A DNA stretch of 15,479 nucleotides. Origin: an uncultured Collinsella sp. GTDB lineage: Bacteria > Actinomycetota > Coriobacteriia > Coriobacteriales > Coriobacteriaceae. The position numbers and the translations under genes were made by a program. Each line of letters opens with the position of its first letter. The stretch's first letter is position 1. The notes under the pieces are model-generated. The model was not told the origin of the DNA and ran no database searches. It saw only the letters and a program-made list of their open reading frames with translations. Shown piece after piece: positions 6,817-13,587 of this stretch. Location: contig CATYEN010000054.1 in NCBI GenBank assembly GCA_958405565.1, forward strand, positions 1 to 15,479. The letters run 5' to 3'.

Positions 6817-8007
6817 ATGATCAACGAAACTATGTATGCGCGCGGTGCGGAGAGCTCCATCATCCGCGAGATCTTTAGCTATGGCCTTGAGCGCAAGGCG
6901 CAAATCGGCGCGGAAAACGTGTTCGATTTCTCACTGGGCAACCCGAGCGTTCCGGCACCTGCCGCCGTGGCGGAGTCCATTAAAAAGGCCTTGGAGCTGC
7001 CGAGCGACCAGCTGCATGGATACACGCCTGCACCGGGTCTGCCGCAGTGCCGTACCGCCGTGGCCGAGTCGCTCAACCGCCGTTTTGGCACGAGCTATGA
7101 GGGCAAGGACGTCTTTATGACGGTGGGTGCCGCGGCTTCGCTCACCTGCACGCTCAATGCCGTTACGAACCCGGGTGACGAGGTCATTGTTATCGCCCCG
7201 TACTTCCCGGAGTATCGCGTGTGGATTGAGAAGGCCGGCTGCACGTGCGTCGAGGCGCTCGCCGATGAAGATACGTTCCAGCTGAGCGTGAGTAACGTGC
7301 TCAAGGCGATTACCGATAAGACGGCTGCCGTCATCATCGACTCGCCCAACAATCCGACCGGTGCCGTATATACACGCGACACGCTGACGCGACTGGCCGA
7401 TGTTCTGCGCGAGGCCAACGCTCAGCGCGATCCCGAGAATCCGATTATGCTCATCTCTGATGAGCCGTATCGTGAGATTGTCTATGGCGCCGAGGTGCCT
7501 TGGGTGCCTTCGATCTACGAGCACACCATCGTGTGCTACTCGTATTCCAAGTCGCTTTCGCTACCGGGCGAGCGCGTCGGGTGGATCCTGGTTCCCAATA
7601 CGAATCCTCAGGCAGCTCGTCTAATGCCGGCCGTTGCCGGTGCCGCCCGCACGCTGGGCTTCGTGTGCGCACCGGCCCTCTTCCAGCGTGTAATCATCGA
7701 CTGCATTGATGAGCCGAGTGATGTCGAGGCCTATGCGCGCAACCGCACCGCGCTTACCGACGCACTAGCGGAGTACGGCTACACCTATGTTGAGCCGGAT
7801 GGCGCGTTCTACCTGTGGGTGAAAGCGCTGGAGCCCGATGCAAACGCCTTCTGCGAGCGCGCGAAGAAGTATGAGCTGCTCGCGGTGCCTTCGGATAGCT
7901 TTGGCATGCCGGGCTGGTTCCGCCTGGGCTACTGCGTGAGCTATGAGACAATCGTCAACTCGCTGCCTGCCTGGAAGCAGCTGGCCGACGAATATCGTCG
8001 AAAGTAA
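6817..8007 (+). CDS. PLP-dependent class I/II aminotransferase
   Basis: This 396-residue fold-type I enzyme should transfer amino groups between an amino acid and a 2-oxo acid. Markers are GYTPAPGLP (about 68-75), the glycine-rich VGAAASLT that grips the cofactor, SPNNPTG (176-182), SDEPY (214-218), the Schiff-base lysine K245 in SYSKSLSLPGERVGW, and R253. Near the C-terminus, FRLGYCV should hold the carboxylate-binding Arg. It looks like the aspartate/aromatic aminotransferase-like group, but substrate specificity cannot be read from the sequence. The ATG at 6817 follows AAAGGGGA by four bases. The open frame runs upstream to 6703 through the palindrome, but that stretch has no ribosome site. 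It appears monocistronic. Confidence 0.93.
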   Translation: MINETMYARGAESSIIREIFSYGLERKAQIGAENVFDFSLGNPSVPAPAAVAESIKKALELPSDQLHGYTPAPGLPQCRTAVAESLNRRFGTSYEGKDVFMTVGAAASLTCTLNAVTNPGDEVIVIAPYFPEYRVWIEKAGCTCVEALADEDTFQLSVSNVLKAITDKTAAVIIDSPNNPTGAVYTRDTLTRLADVLREANAQRDPENPIMLISDEPYREIVYGAEVPWVPSIYEHTIVCYSYSKSLSLPGERVGWILVPNTNPQAARLMPAVAGAARTLGFVCAPALFQRVIIDCIDEPSDVEAYARNRTALTDALAEYGYTYVEPDGAFYLWVKALEPDANAFCERAKKYELLAVPSDSFGMPGWFRLGYCVSYETIVNSLPAWKQLADEYRRK

Positions 8008-8035
8008 AGCGCTCTGCTTACAATGTTTTACGTGA

Positions 8036-8066
8036 AACGGGGTTTGGTTTTAAGCCAGACCCCGTT
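8036..8066 (+). terminator. Hairpin after the aminotransferase gene, possible terminator
   Basis: A 12-bp stem pairs 8036-8047 with 8055-8066 (one wobble) around a seven-base loop. Only TTGTCT follows, so the T run is weak and termination may be partial. It sits between a TACAAT at 8019-8024 and the PHP gene promoter. Confidence 0.5.
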
Positions 8067-8099
8067 GTCTATGCCGTTGTGTGATTGGGATGAAGCAGT

Positions 8100-8129
8100 T
8101 TTACGACTGCCGAAAGCTATGCGTACAAT
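8100..8129 (+). promoter_or_regulatory. Candidate promoter of the PHP phosphoesterase gene
   Basis: TTTACG (8100-8105) and TACAAT (8124-8129) are 18 bp apart; TTACGA at 17 bp is an alternative -35 box. The leader would be about 30 bases and contains the AAGGAG site. Confidence 0.55.
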
Positions 8130-8166
8130 GAATATACGCGACGGCCATACTGGACAAGGAGACCCG

Positions 8167-8988
8167 ATGCCCTACCTTCTTTCTTGTGATATTCATACTC
8201 ATACGATGTTCTCTGCGCATGCGTACTCAACCATCGAGGAGAACATCTATTGGGCGGCAGAGCGCGGCCTTCAGGTGCTCGGTTCCGCCGATCATTTAAG
8301 CTCGATGGTTACGCCTTGCCCCAATGACCTGCGCAGTTTCCAATTCTTTATTAACCAGGATATCTGGCCGCGCATTTGGAGCGGCGTGCTGGTGCTTCGC
8401 GGCGCCGAGGCCGATATCGTTTCGCTGGATGGAGGCCTGTTTGGCGAGGACATTCCCGTTTCGCTCGATATTGCCGGAGATTCGTACAGTCACCAGCATT
8501 CGCTGTTCGATTTGGTGACGCGTAATTTGGATTATTTGGTGGCAAGCGTGCATAACCCGCAGTTTGCCGAAGGCGCGACGCTCGCCCAGACAACCGAGAT
8601 GTACATCAATGCCCTGGATCACCCCAAGGTGTTCATGCTGGGGCATACGGGACGCTCGGGCGTGCCGTTCGATATCGATGAGGTGCTGCTGGCGGCCAAG
8701 GCCAAGCACAAGATTATCGAGATCAATAACCATAGTCTTGAGCATGGCAACGACACTGAGCATTGGGCCGTATGCCGCAAGATCGCCGAGCGCTGCGCCG
8801 AGCTGGGCGTGGGCATTGGCGTGTCGACCGATGCCCACATTGGCATGGCCATTGGCAAGCTCGATCACGCGCGCAAGATGCTCGACGAGATTCACTTCCC
8901 GCTGGATTTGATCGTGACGCGCGACCGCGAGACGCTGCTTCGCGAGATGGCGGCAGCCGGCGTGTGTGACCTGCGCAAGGGGATGTAG
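8167..8988 (+). CDS. PHP-domain phosphoesterase, YcdX-like
   Basis: The 273-residue protein resembles E. coli YcdX, a trinuclear-zinc phosphatase of the PHP superfamily. Metal-ligand positions are visible in order: D8-I-H10-T-H12, H18 in SAHAYST, D42-H43, E81 in LRGAEADI, H129 in VHNPQF, H160 in GHTGRSG, and D222/H224 in STDAH. The EINNHS segment is also typical. YcdX-type enzymes hydrolyse phosphate esters in vitro, but the natural substrate is not known, so I leave the gene unnamed. Histidinol phosphatase is a less likely reading because no his genes are near. AAGGAG at 8156-8161 fixes the ATG at 8167, although the frame is open back to 8023. It converges with the methyltransferase gene. 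Confidence 0.88.
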   Translation: MPYLLSCDIHTHTMFSAHAYSTIEENIYWAAERGLQVLGSADHLSSMVTPCPNDLRSFQFFINQDIWPRIWSGVLVLRGAEADIVSLDGGLFGEDIPVSLDIAGDSYSHQHSLFDLVTRNLDYLVASVHNPQFAEGATLAQTTEMYINALDHPKVFMLGHTGRSGVPFDIDEVLLAAKAKHKIIEINNHSLEHGNDTEHWAVCRKIAERCAELGVGIGVSTDAHIGMAIGKLDHARKMLDEIHFPLDLIVTRDRETLLREMAAAGVCDLRKGM

Positions 8989-9008
8989 CGGAGTTCATAG
9001 GCCAAGCG

Positions 9009-9042
9009 AAGGGGCAGTCCAGACGGGCCGCCCCCTTTCTTG
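9009..9042 (+). terminator. Terminator between convergent genes
   Basis: AAGGGG (9009-9014) pairs with CCCCTT (9032-9037), C9015 pairs with G9030 past a one-base bulge, and inner GTCC (9017-9020) pairs with GGGC (9025-9028). CTTTCTTGT follows, so it mainly ends the plus-strand PHP transcript. Confidence 0.7.
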
Positions 9043-9065
9043 TCTCGAAAATCTACCGGGGTGGA

Positions 9066-10514
9066 TTAGCGGCGCTCGAGGACCGCTACGGTTTCGGTGT
9101 GGTCGGTATGGGGGAACATGTCGACGGGCGTGATCTTGAGCAGGCGATAGCCTCCGTCGAGGAGCTGGTGCAGGTCGCGCTCTTGGGTCACGGGGTTGCA
9201 GCTGATATAGGTGATGCGGCGCGGCTTGAGTGCGCAGGCGGCTTCGAGGAACTCGGGGGTGGAGCCGGCGCGCGGCGGGTCGATGGAAAGGACATCGATC
9301 CGCTCGTTGTTGTCGGCGGCGTCCAGGATGTAATCGGTGGCGTCGTCGGCCATAAACCAAGCGCTGCGGGTGAGGCCGTTGAGCTCGGCATTGCGACGTG
9401 CGTCGGCAATGCCTGCCGGGTTGCGCTCCACGCCAAGCAGCATGATGCCGACGCCCCTGTCCTGGGCATCCTTCGCGGCGCACAGACCGATGGTGCCGCT
9501 GCCGCAGTAAGCGTCCATAAGAATGTCACCCTGCTGCAGGCCCATGCCGTCAATCGCGAGCTGATAGAGCAGCTCGGTCTGCTGCGGATTGGTCTGATAG
9601 AACGCGGTAGGGGAGATGTCGAAGTCGCAGCCGAGCAGCTGGTCGCGCATGCACTCGGCGCCATAGACGATACGAGTCTCCTCGCCCAAGATGGCATTGC
9701 CGGGGCGTCCGTTGACGTTTTGGGCGACGGTGACGATATGCGGATCGAGCGCCGCGACGGCCTCAAAGAACTCCCGCGCATGCGGCAAGTCGCGCTGAGC
9801 GGTCACGAGGGTGACCATAATCTGGTCGGTGCGCCAGCCGCAGCGAACGACGGCATAGCGAAGCAGCCCCAGATGCTTGTCTTCGTTAAAGGCGGGAATG
9901 TGCAGACGTTCGGCCTCGCGAGCGATGCCGTTGAGAATCTGACGAGCGCCCGGCGCCTCGACAGGGCACTCGGGTACGGCAACGATCTTGTGCGTGCCGC
10001 GCTCAAAGAAGCCGCAGCGGACAGCACCCTCCTTACCGGGAGCAAAGGGAGTGGCGGCCTTATGGCGAAAACCGCGCGGCGCAGGATATTTGCCCGGGTC
10101 GCCCAGGGTGACACCCATACCACGAATAGGATCTACAGCAATGCCTTCACGCTCACAAAGCGAAGCAAAAAGCTCCTCCATAGCAGCCTGCTTGGCGGCG
10201 AGCTGCTTCTTATAAGGACGATTGAGCGCCGTACACCCACCGCAAGCTTTCATGATCGAACAGGGAGACTTGGGGTCCACAGCCTTCCGCGCAGACGGAG
10301 TCGGATCTTTATGTGGGCGTTTGGAATGAGCCCGAGATGCCTTGTCCTCGCTCCGACGAGAACCGGGACGCTTGGCCTTAGCCTTGCCCTTAGCCGACTT
10401 ACCCTTCGCATCCTGAGATGGCTTGGATTTCTTAGAAGATTTTTTCTCCTCCGACCCCTCAGCCGCCTCGATCAAAGCACGACGAGCCTTACGCTCCGCA
10501 CGAGATTCTGCCAT
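9066..10514 (-). CDS. 23S rRNA (uracil-5-)-methyltransferase, RlmD/RumA family
   Basis: The 482-residue enzyme belongs to the TrmA/RumA family that makes 5-methyluridine in rRNA from SAM. Iron-sulfur cysteines C85, C91 and C94 (CSIMKACGGC) plus C183 (VPECPV) match RumA. The methyltransferase core shows the FYQTNP motif (305-310), SAM loop DAYCGSGTIGL (334-344), SIDPPRAG (410-417), catalytic C439 in ISCNP and the general base E474 in HTDHTE. Residues 1 to about 80 form a Lys/Arg/Ser-rich low-complexity tail where RumA has a TRAM domain. The family splits into RlmD (U1939), RlmC and RlmCD, and the target base cannot be told here, so no symbol is given. The Met at 10514 is chosen because the frame upstream (to 10568) is hydrophobic and unlike the family. 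The ribosome site is weak (GTGGGG). Confidence 0.9.
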   Translation of the reverse strand: MAESRAERKARRALIEAAEGSEEKKSSKKSKPSQDAKGKSAKGKAKAKRPGSRRSEDKASRAHSKRPHKDPTPSARKAVDPKSPCSIMKACGGCTALNRPYKKQLAAKQAAMEELFASLCEREGIAVDPIRGMGVTLGDPGKYPAPRGFRHKAATPFAPGKEGAVRCGFFERGTHKIVAVPECPVEAPGARQILNGIAREAERLHIPAFNEDKHLGLLRYAVVRCGWRTDQIMVTLVTAQRDLPHAREFFEAVAALDPHIVTVAQNVNGRPGNAILGEETRIVYGAECMRDQLLGCDFDISPTAFYQTNPQQTELLYQLAIDGMGLQQGDILMDAYCGSGTIGLCAAKDAQDRGVGIMLLGVERNPAGIADARRNAELNGLTRSAWFMADDATDYILDAADNNERIDVLSIDPPRAGSTPEFLEAACALKPRRITYISCNPVTQERDLHQLLDGGYRLLKITPVDMFPHTDHTETVAVLERR

Positions 10515-10554
10515 CAATAACCCCACTATTAAAGAAAAAGAAAAGTCCGAAGCA

Positions 10555-10560
10555 ATTGTA
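10555..10560 (-). promoter_or_regulatory. Candidate -10 box (TACAAT) for the rRNA methyltransferase gene
   Basis: The minus strand reads TACAAT, 40 bases before the ATG at 10514. No convincing -35 box lies 16-18 bp upstream. Confidence 0.4.
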
Positions 10561-10608
10561 CCGTGCATTTAACGAGCTCGTTTGGAGAGGACGCCTATTT
10601 AAGGCCCC

Positions 10609-10778
10609 GAGCACGTTGTCTCCCGGTTGGGCGGCACCCGGCGCGGAGTTAAATTTGTCGCGAGTTCCGCACGAACAGGAGAGCACTTAATGTGCTCTCC
10701 GTCGTGAGCAGGACTGTAGAGCAGCAAATTAAACTCCGCGCCGGGTGCCGCCCAACCGGGAGCCCCAACCTTGTGCTC
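10609..10778. repeat. Long nested palindromic element in the divergent intergenic region
   Basis: This accounts for most of the 341-base gap between the methyltransferase gene and the importer operon. Arms 10620-10657 and 10725-10762 pair in one register at 37 of 38 positions. An inner hairpin pairs 10678-10686 with 10692-10700 around TTAAT and is extended by CACGA/TCGTG (10670-10674 with 10702-10706). GAGCAC (10609-10614) and GTGCTC (10773-10778) pair outside. It has no open frame of its own and no T run. The probable flanking promoters both fire away from it, so neither transcript would contain it. A non-autonomous mobile repeat or a structural DNA element is the likeliest reading. Confidence 0.85.
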
Positions 10779-10799
10779 CATCAAGGTAAAGTGTATGAT
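10771..10799 (+). promoter_or_regulatory. Promoter of the amino acid importer operon
   Basis: TTGTGC (10771-10776) and TATGAT (10794-10799) are 17 bp apart, with TG directly before the -10 box. The start would be near 10806, giving a leader of about 50 bases. Confidence 0.6.
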
Positions 10800-10826
10800 T
10801 CTGAACGTTACATGACTCACTTTACC
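10785..10826. promoter_or_regulatory. Dyad overlapping the importer promoter, likely operator
   Basis: GGTAAAGTG (10785-10793) and CACTTTACC (10818-10826) are perfect 9-bp inverted arms 24 bases apart. They bracket the -10 box and the expected start site, as a repressor site would. An untranslated-leader hairpin is less likely because the left arm lies upstream of the start. CCATCAAGG also occurs twice (10778-10786 and 10838-10846). Confidence 0.55.
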
Positions 10827-10855
10827 TAACTAAAGTGCCATCAAGGGGGAATACC

Positions 10856-11716
10856 ATGAATACCGATATGTCTCGTCGTCAGTTTGTTGGTCTAGCCGGC
10901 TCGCTTGCCACGGTGCTTGGCCTTGGTCTTGTCGGCTGCGGCGGTGGTGCCGGCAAGGGCTCCGCTGCCGGTTCTGCCGCAGCCAAGGACGTGAAGGGCG
11001 CTGCGGAGTCCAAGAAGCTCGTCGTGGGCTTTGACAAGTCCTATCCTCCGTATGGCTTTGTAGGCGACGATGGCGAGTACACCGGTTTTGACCTCGACCT
11101 TGCCAAGGCCGTTGCCGACAAGCAGGGCTGGGACGTTGAGTATGAGGCTATCGACTGGGATGCCAAGGACACGCTGCTCAACTCGGGTGCCATCAACTGC
11201 ATCTGGAACGGCTTTACCATGGAGGGCCGTGAGGACGACTACACGTTCTCCGAGCCGTACATGCTCAACGAGCAGGTGCTCGTGGTCAAGAAGGACGCGG
11301 GTATCAAGAGCTGGGACGATCTTGCCGGCAAGACGGTGATTACCCAGACTGATTCCGCTGCGCAGGACGTGCTCGAGGGTGACCAGAAGGATCTGGCGGC
11401 GACGTTTGCCACGCTCGATACCATCGGCGAGTACAACACGGCCTTTATGCAGCTCGAGAGCGGTGCGGTCGATGCCGTGGCGTGTGACCTTTCGATTGCC
11501 CAGTATCAGCTTGCCGCCAAGCCCGATGCTTACACGCAGCTTGATGAGCCGCTGTCCAGCGAGCACTACGCCGTCGGCTTTAAGAAGGGCGACACCAAGT
11601 CGGCCGATGCTGTAACCGAGTCGCTCAAGGCACTCTACGAGGATGGCACGGTCAAGGACCTGTGCGATAAATACGCAAGCTATGGTCTTTCCTTCGACAA
11701 CTGGGTGCTCAAATAG
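10856..11716 (+). CDS. Polar amino acid ABC transporter, substrate-binding lipoprotein
   Basis: This 286-residue family 3 solute-binding protein should capture an amino acid outside the membrane for the importer encoded next. The N-terminus has SRRQFVG (6-12), a Tat-type twin arginine, then a hydrophobic stretch and the lipobox LVGC with C28 as the lipidated residue. A Gly/Ala/Ser linker runs to about residue 50. The two-lobed domain begins at KLVVGFDKSYPPYGF and contains YTGFDLDLAKAVA, IWNGFTMEGRED and TFSEPYM, which fits the polar amino acid group; the exact ligand is not evident. AAGGGGGA five bases before the ATG sets the start; the frame also opens at a GTG at 10835 inside the leader. 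A long intercistronic palindrome follows the stop, which may keep this gene more highly expressed than the permease. Confidence 0.94.
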   Translation: MNTDMSRRQFVGLAGSLATVLGLGLVGCGGGAGKGSAAGSAAAKDVKGAAESKKLVVGFDKSYPPYGFVGDDGEYTGFDLDLAKAVADKQGWDVEYEAIDWDAKDTLLNSGAINCIWNGFTMEGREDDYTFSEPYMLNEQVLVVKKDAGIKSWDDLAGKTVITQTDSAAQDVLEGDQKDLAATFATLDTIGEYNTAFMQLESGAVDAVACDLSIAQYQLAAKPDAYTQLDEPLSSEHYAVGFKKGDTKSADAVTESLKALYEDGTVKDLCDKYASYGLSFDNWVLK

Positions 11717-11820
11717 CGGCTTTCCCAGGCACCCGATTTTGCCGTTCAAACCGTCGCTTGCGTACATTTAGTACGCGGCGCTCCTCTTTCACGGCAAACT
11801 CGGGCACCTGGAAAACCCGC
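11716..11820 (+). repeat. Intercistronic palindrome between binding protein and permease genes
   Basis: Nearly the whole gap between the two genes folds in one pairing register centred at 11768. The apex GCGTAC-ATTTA-GTACGC (11760-11776) is perfect. Outer arms pair 11732-11736 and 11738-11745 with 11791-11798 and 11800-11804, then 11725-11729 with 11807-11811, 11721-11723 with 11813-11815, and 11716-11719 with 11817-11820. Mismatches are few apart from the middle section (11746-11757 against 11779-11790). There is no T run after it, so mRNA stabilisation or partial attenuation is more likely than full termination. Confidence 0.85.
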
Positions 11821-11866
11821 TTTAGCATTGGGTTCGCTGTTCCGTTACTGTGAAAGAGAGCTTAGG

Positions 11867-12520
11867 TTGTCTATTCAGGTCATGATGCAGATGCTTGGCC
11901 AGGGATTCTTGGTCAGTTTGCAGCTGTTTGTGCTGACGCTGCTGGGGTCGATTCCGCTGGGAATCCCCGTGGCGTTCATGCGCATGAGCAAAATTGCGCC
12001 GCTTCGCTGGATCGCGCGCATCTATATTTCGGTGATGCGCGGCACGCCGCTCATGCTACAGATGTTTGCCATCTACTTTGCCCCGTACTACGTGTTCGGC
12101 ATCTCGCTCACGCCCGATTCCAAGTGGACGGCGTGCGTCGTGGCGTTCATCATCAACTACGCCGGCTACTTTGCCGAGATCTATCGCTCGGGCCTGCAGT
12201 CGATTCCGCGCGGTCAATATGAGGCCGCCGAGGTGCTGGGCTACTCGCGCATGCAGACGTTTCTGTATATCGTGATGCCGCAGGTCGCCAAGCGCATTTT
12301 GCCGGCGATGGGCAACGAGATCATCACACTGGTTAAGGACACGTCGCTGGCGTTCGCCATCGGCGTGGGCGAGATGTTCTCGACGGCCAAGGCGCTGGTC
12401 GCCTCGCAGGTGAGCATGGTGCCGTTTGCGATTGCGGCGTTGATCTACTGGGTCTTTAACTTTGTGGTCGAGATGCTGCTGGGCGCCGCCGAAAAGAAGC
12501 TGGACTATTATCATGACTAA
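11867..12520 (+). CDS. Polar amino acid ABC transporter, permease
   Basis: The 217-residue protein is a HisM/GlnP-type inner-membrane permease with about five hydrophobic helices. Family markers are RGTPLMLQMF (59-68), INYAGYFAEIYRSGLQSIP (97-114, with residue numbers approximate) and the EAA loop beginning YEAAEVLGYSRMQ (118-130), which docks on the ATPase. LVKDTSLAFAIGV follows. The start is uncertain. A TTG at 11867 has the purine-rich AAAGAGAG six bases upstream, whereas the ATG at 11882 has only an AGG two bases away; I chose the TTG. A single permease gene implies a homodimer. It overlaps the ATPase gene by eight bases (ATGACTAA), so their translation is coupled. Confidence 0.93.
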   Translation: MSIQVMMQMLGQGFLVSLQLFVLTLLGSIPLGIPVAFMRMSKIAPLRWIARIYISVMRGTPLMLQMFAIYFAPYYVFGISLTPDSKWTACVVAFIINYAGYFAEIYRSGLQSIPRGQYEAAEVLGYSRMQTFLYIVMPQVAKRILPAMGNEIITLVKDTSLAFAIGVGEMFSTAKALVASQVSMVPFAIAALIYWVFNFVVEMLLGAAEKKLDYYHD

Positions 12521-13277
12521 CTCAGTGATGAAAATCGAAAGCGCGCGCAAGGCGTTTGGCGGCAATGAGGTGCTCAAGGATATCTCGCTCGAAGTCAAGC
12601 GCGGTGAGGTCGTGGCGATTATCGGGCCTTCGGGCGGCGGTAAGTCTACGCTGCTGCGCTGCGCCACGCTGCTCGAGACGCTCGACGGCGGCTCGCTTTC
12701 GTTTGGCGACCTTGCCGTTGCGACGGACGCGGGCTCGGGCACGGTATATGCGAAAGGCGATGTGCCCAAGCAGGCGCGCTCGCACTTTGGCCTGGTGTTC
12801 CAGAACTACAATCTGTTTCCGCACTATACCGTGATGAAAAACATCACCGACGCCCCGGTCCGCGTGCTCAAGCGTCCGCGCGAGCAGGCGGAAGCCTGCG
12901 CTCACGAGTTGATTGCACAAATGGGGCTGACGGGAAACGAGAACAAGGTGCCATGTGAGCTTTCGGGCGGTCAGCAGCAGCGCGTGAGTATTGCCCGCGC
13001 CCTAGCGCTCGACCCGGAGATCCTGTTCTTTGACGAGCCGACCTCGGCGCTCGATCCCGAGCTAACGGCCGAGGTGCTGCGTGTCATTAAGGACCTCGCT
13101 GCGCAGAACATGACGATGGTGATCGTGACCCACGCAATGCAGTTTGCGCGCGATGTTGCCGACCGCGTGGTCTTTATGGATGGCGGTCGTATTGTCGAGG
13201 AGGGTCCTGCCGAGCAGGTCATCGACCATCCGCGCGAGCGGCGCACGCGTGAGTTCCTGAGCCGCATCGAGGGATAG
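12513..13277 (+). CDS. Polar amino acid ABC transporter, ATP-binding protein
   Basis: This 254-residue ATPase powers the importer from the cytoplasmic face. It has Walker A GPSGGGKST (38-46), the Q-loop glutamine Q97 in VFQNYNLFPH, signature LSGGQQQR (150-157), Walker B LFFDE (171-175) with the SALD D-loop, and the switch histidine H207 in VTHAMQFA. These match the GlnQ/HisP group. The insertion at about 69-86 between Walker A and the Q-loop is within the usual range for HisP-like proteins. The ATG at 12513 overlaps the permease stop; upstream purines (AAAAGAAG) are a weak ribosome site and coupling probably drives translation. A later ATG at 12528 is possible. It is the last gene of the operon, with a terminator at 13311. 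Confidence 0.95.
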   Translation: MTNSVMKIESARKAFGGNEVLKDISLEVKRGEVVAIIGPSGGGKSTLLRCATLLETLDGGSLSFGDLAVATDAGSGTVYAKGDVPKQARSHFGLVFQNYNLFPHYTVMKNITDAPVRVLKRPREQAEACAHELIAQMGLTGNENKVPCELSGGQQQRVSIARALALDPEILFFDEPTSALDPELTAEVLRVIKDLAAQNMTMVIVTHAMQFARDVADRVVFMDGGRIVEEGPAEQVIDHPRERRTREFLSRIEG

Positions 13278-13310
13278 GCTCAGGTATTTACTCAACTATT
13301 AATCGAGGCG

Positions 13311-13347
13311 AAGCCGCCACAGGTCTTACGGTCTGTGGCGGCTTTTT
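13311..13347 (+). terminator. Terminator of the importer operon
   Basis: Bases 13311-13322 pair perfectly with 13333-13344, with two more wobble pairs inside, and a run of five T (13343-13347) follows. Confidence 0.93.
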
Positions 13348-13384
13348 GTTTACATCGACGGGGTTCAATAATTGCCTCACAAGC

Positions 13385-13413
13385 TTGTCTCTTCCTCTCG
13401 CCGCCTGTATTCA
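13385..13413 (+). promoter_or_regulatory. Weak promoter candidate for the EF-G-like gene
   Basis: TTGTCT (13385-13390) and TATTCA (13408-13413) are 17 bp apart. The -10 match is poor. The rest of the 240-base stretch to 13587 is GC-rich, with a small hairpin pairing 13488-13493 and 13500-13505. I see no gene in it. Confidence 0.3.
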
Positions 13414-13587
13414 TACGTGTGCCGAAAGGTATGCATGGACAGCCGCCCGTGAGGGTAGGGTGGTGGCATAGGACATTTGGAGGGTGAGTCGGCTCGGCTG
13501 CCGACCATGCTGCTCCCGGGACGGCACCGACCGCGAACTCTCCCCGTTGGCGTCGCGCATCGCGCGCGGCCCTGCAAGGAGGTCATC

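Noticed and set aside
9099..10520. 473-codon open frame on the plus strand opposite the rRNA methyltransferase
   Set aside because: It mirrors a gene with clear motifs on the other strand, has no ribosome site or recognisable domain, and long antisense frames are expected in GC-rich DNA.
10609..10778. Riboswitch or T-box leader for the importer operon
   Set aside because: The best promoter starts downstream of the element, so it would not be in the transcript, and no T-box or terminator sequence is visible.
10892..11767. 291-codon minus-strand frame under the binding-protein gene
   Set aside because: It is antisense to a convincing lipoprotein gene, and its start falls inside the 11716-11820 palindrome.
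13431..13487. 18-codon frame (MHGQPPVRVGWW...) as a leader peptide of the EF-G-like gene
   Set aside because: The purine-rich site is only one base from the ATG, and no attenuator structure follows. The two Trp codons are not meaningful for this gene.
13519..13530. GGACGGCACCGA also present at 1-12
   Set aside because: Several 12-base matches are expected by chance in 15 kb of GC-rich sequence, and the flanks do not match.
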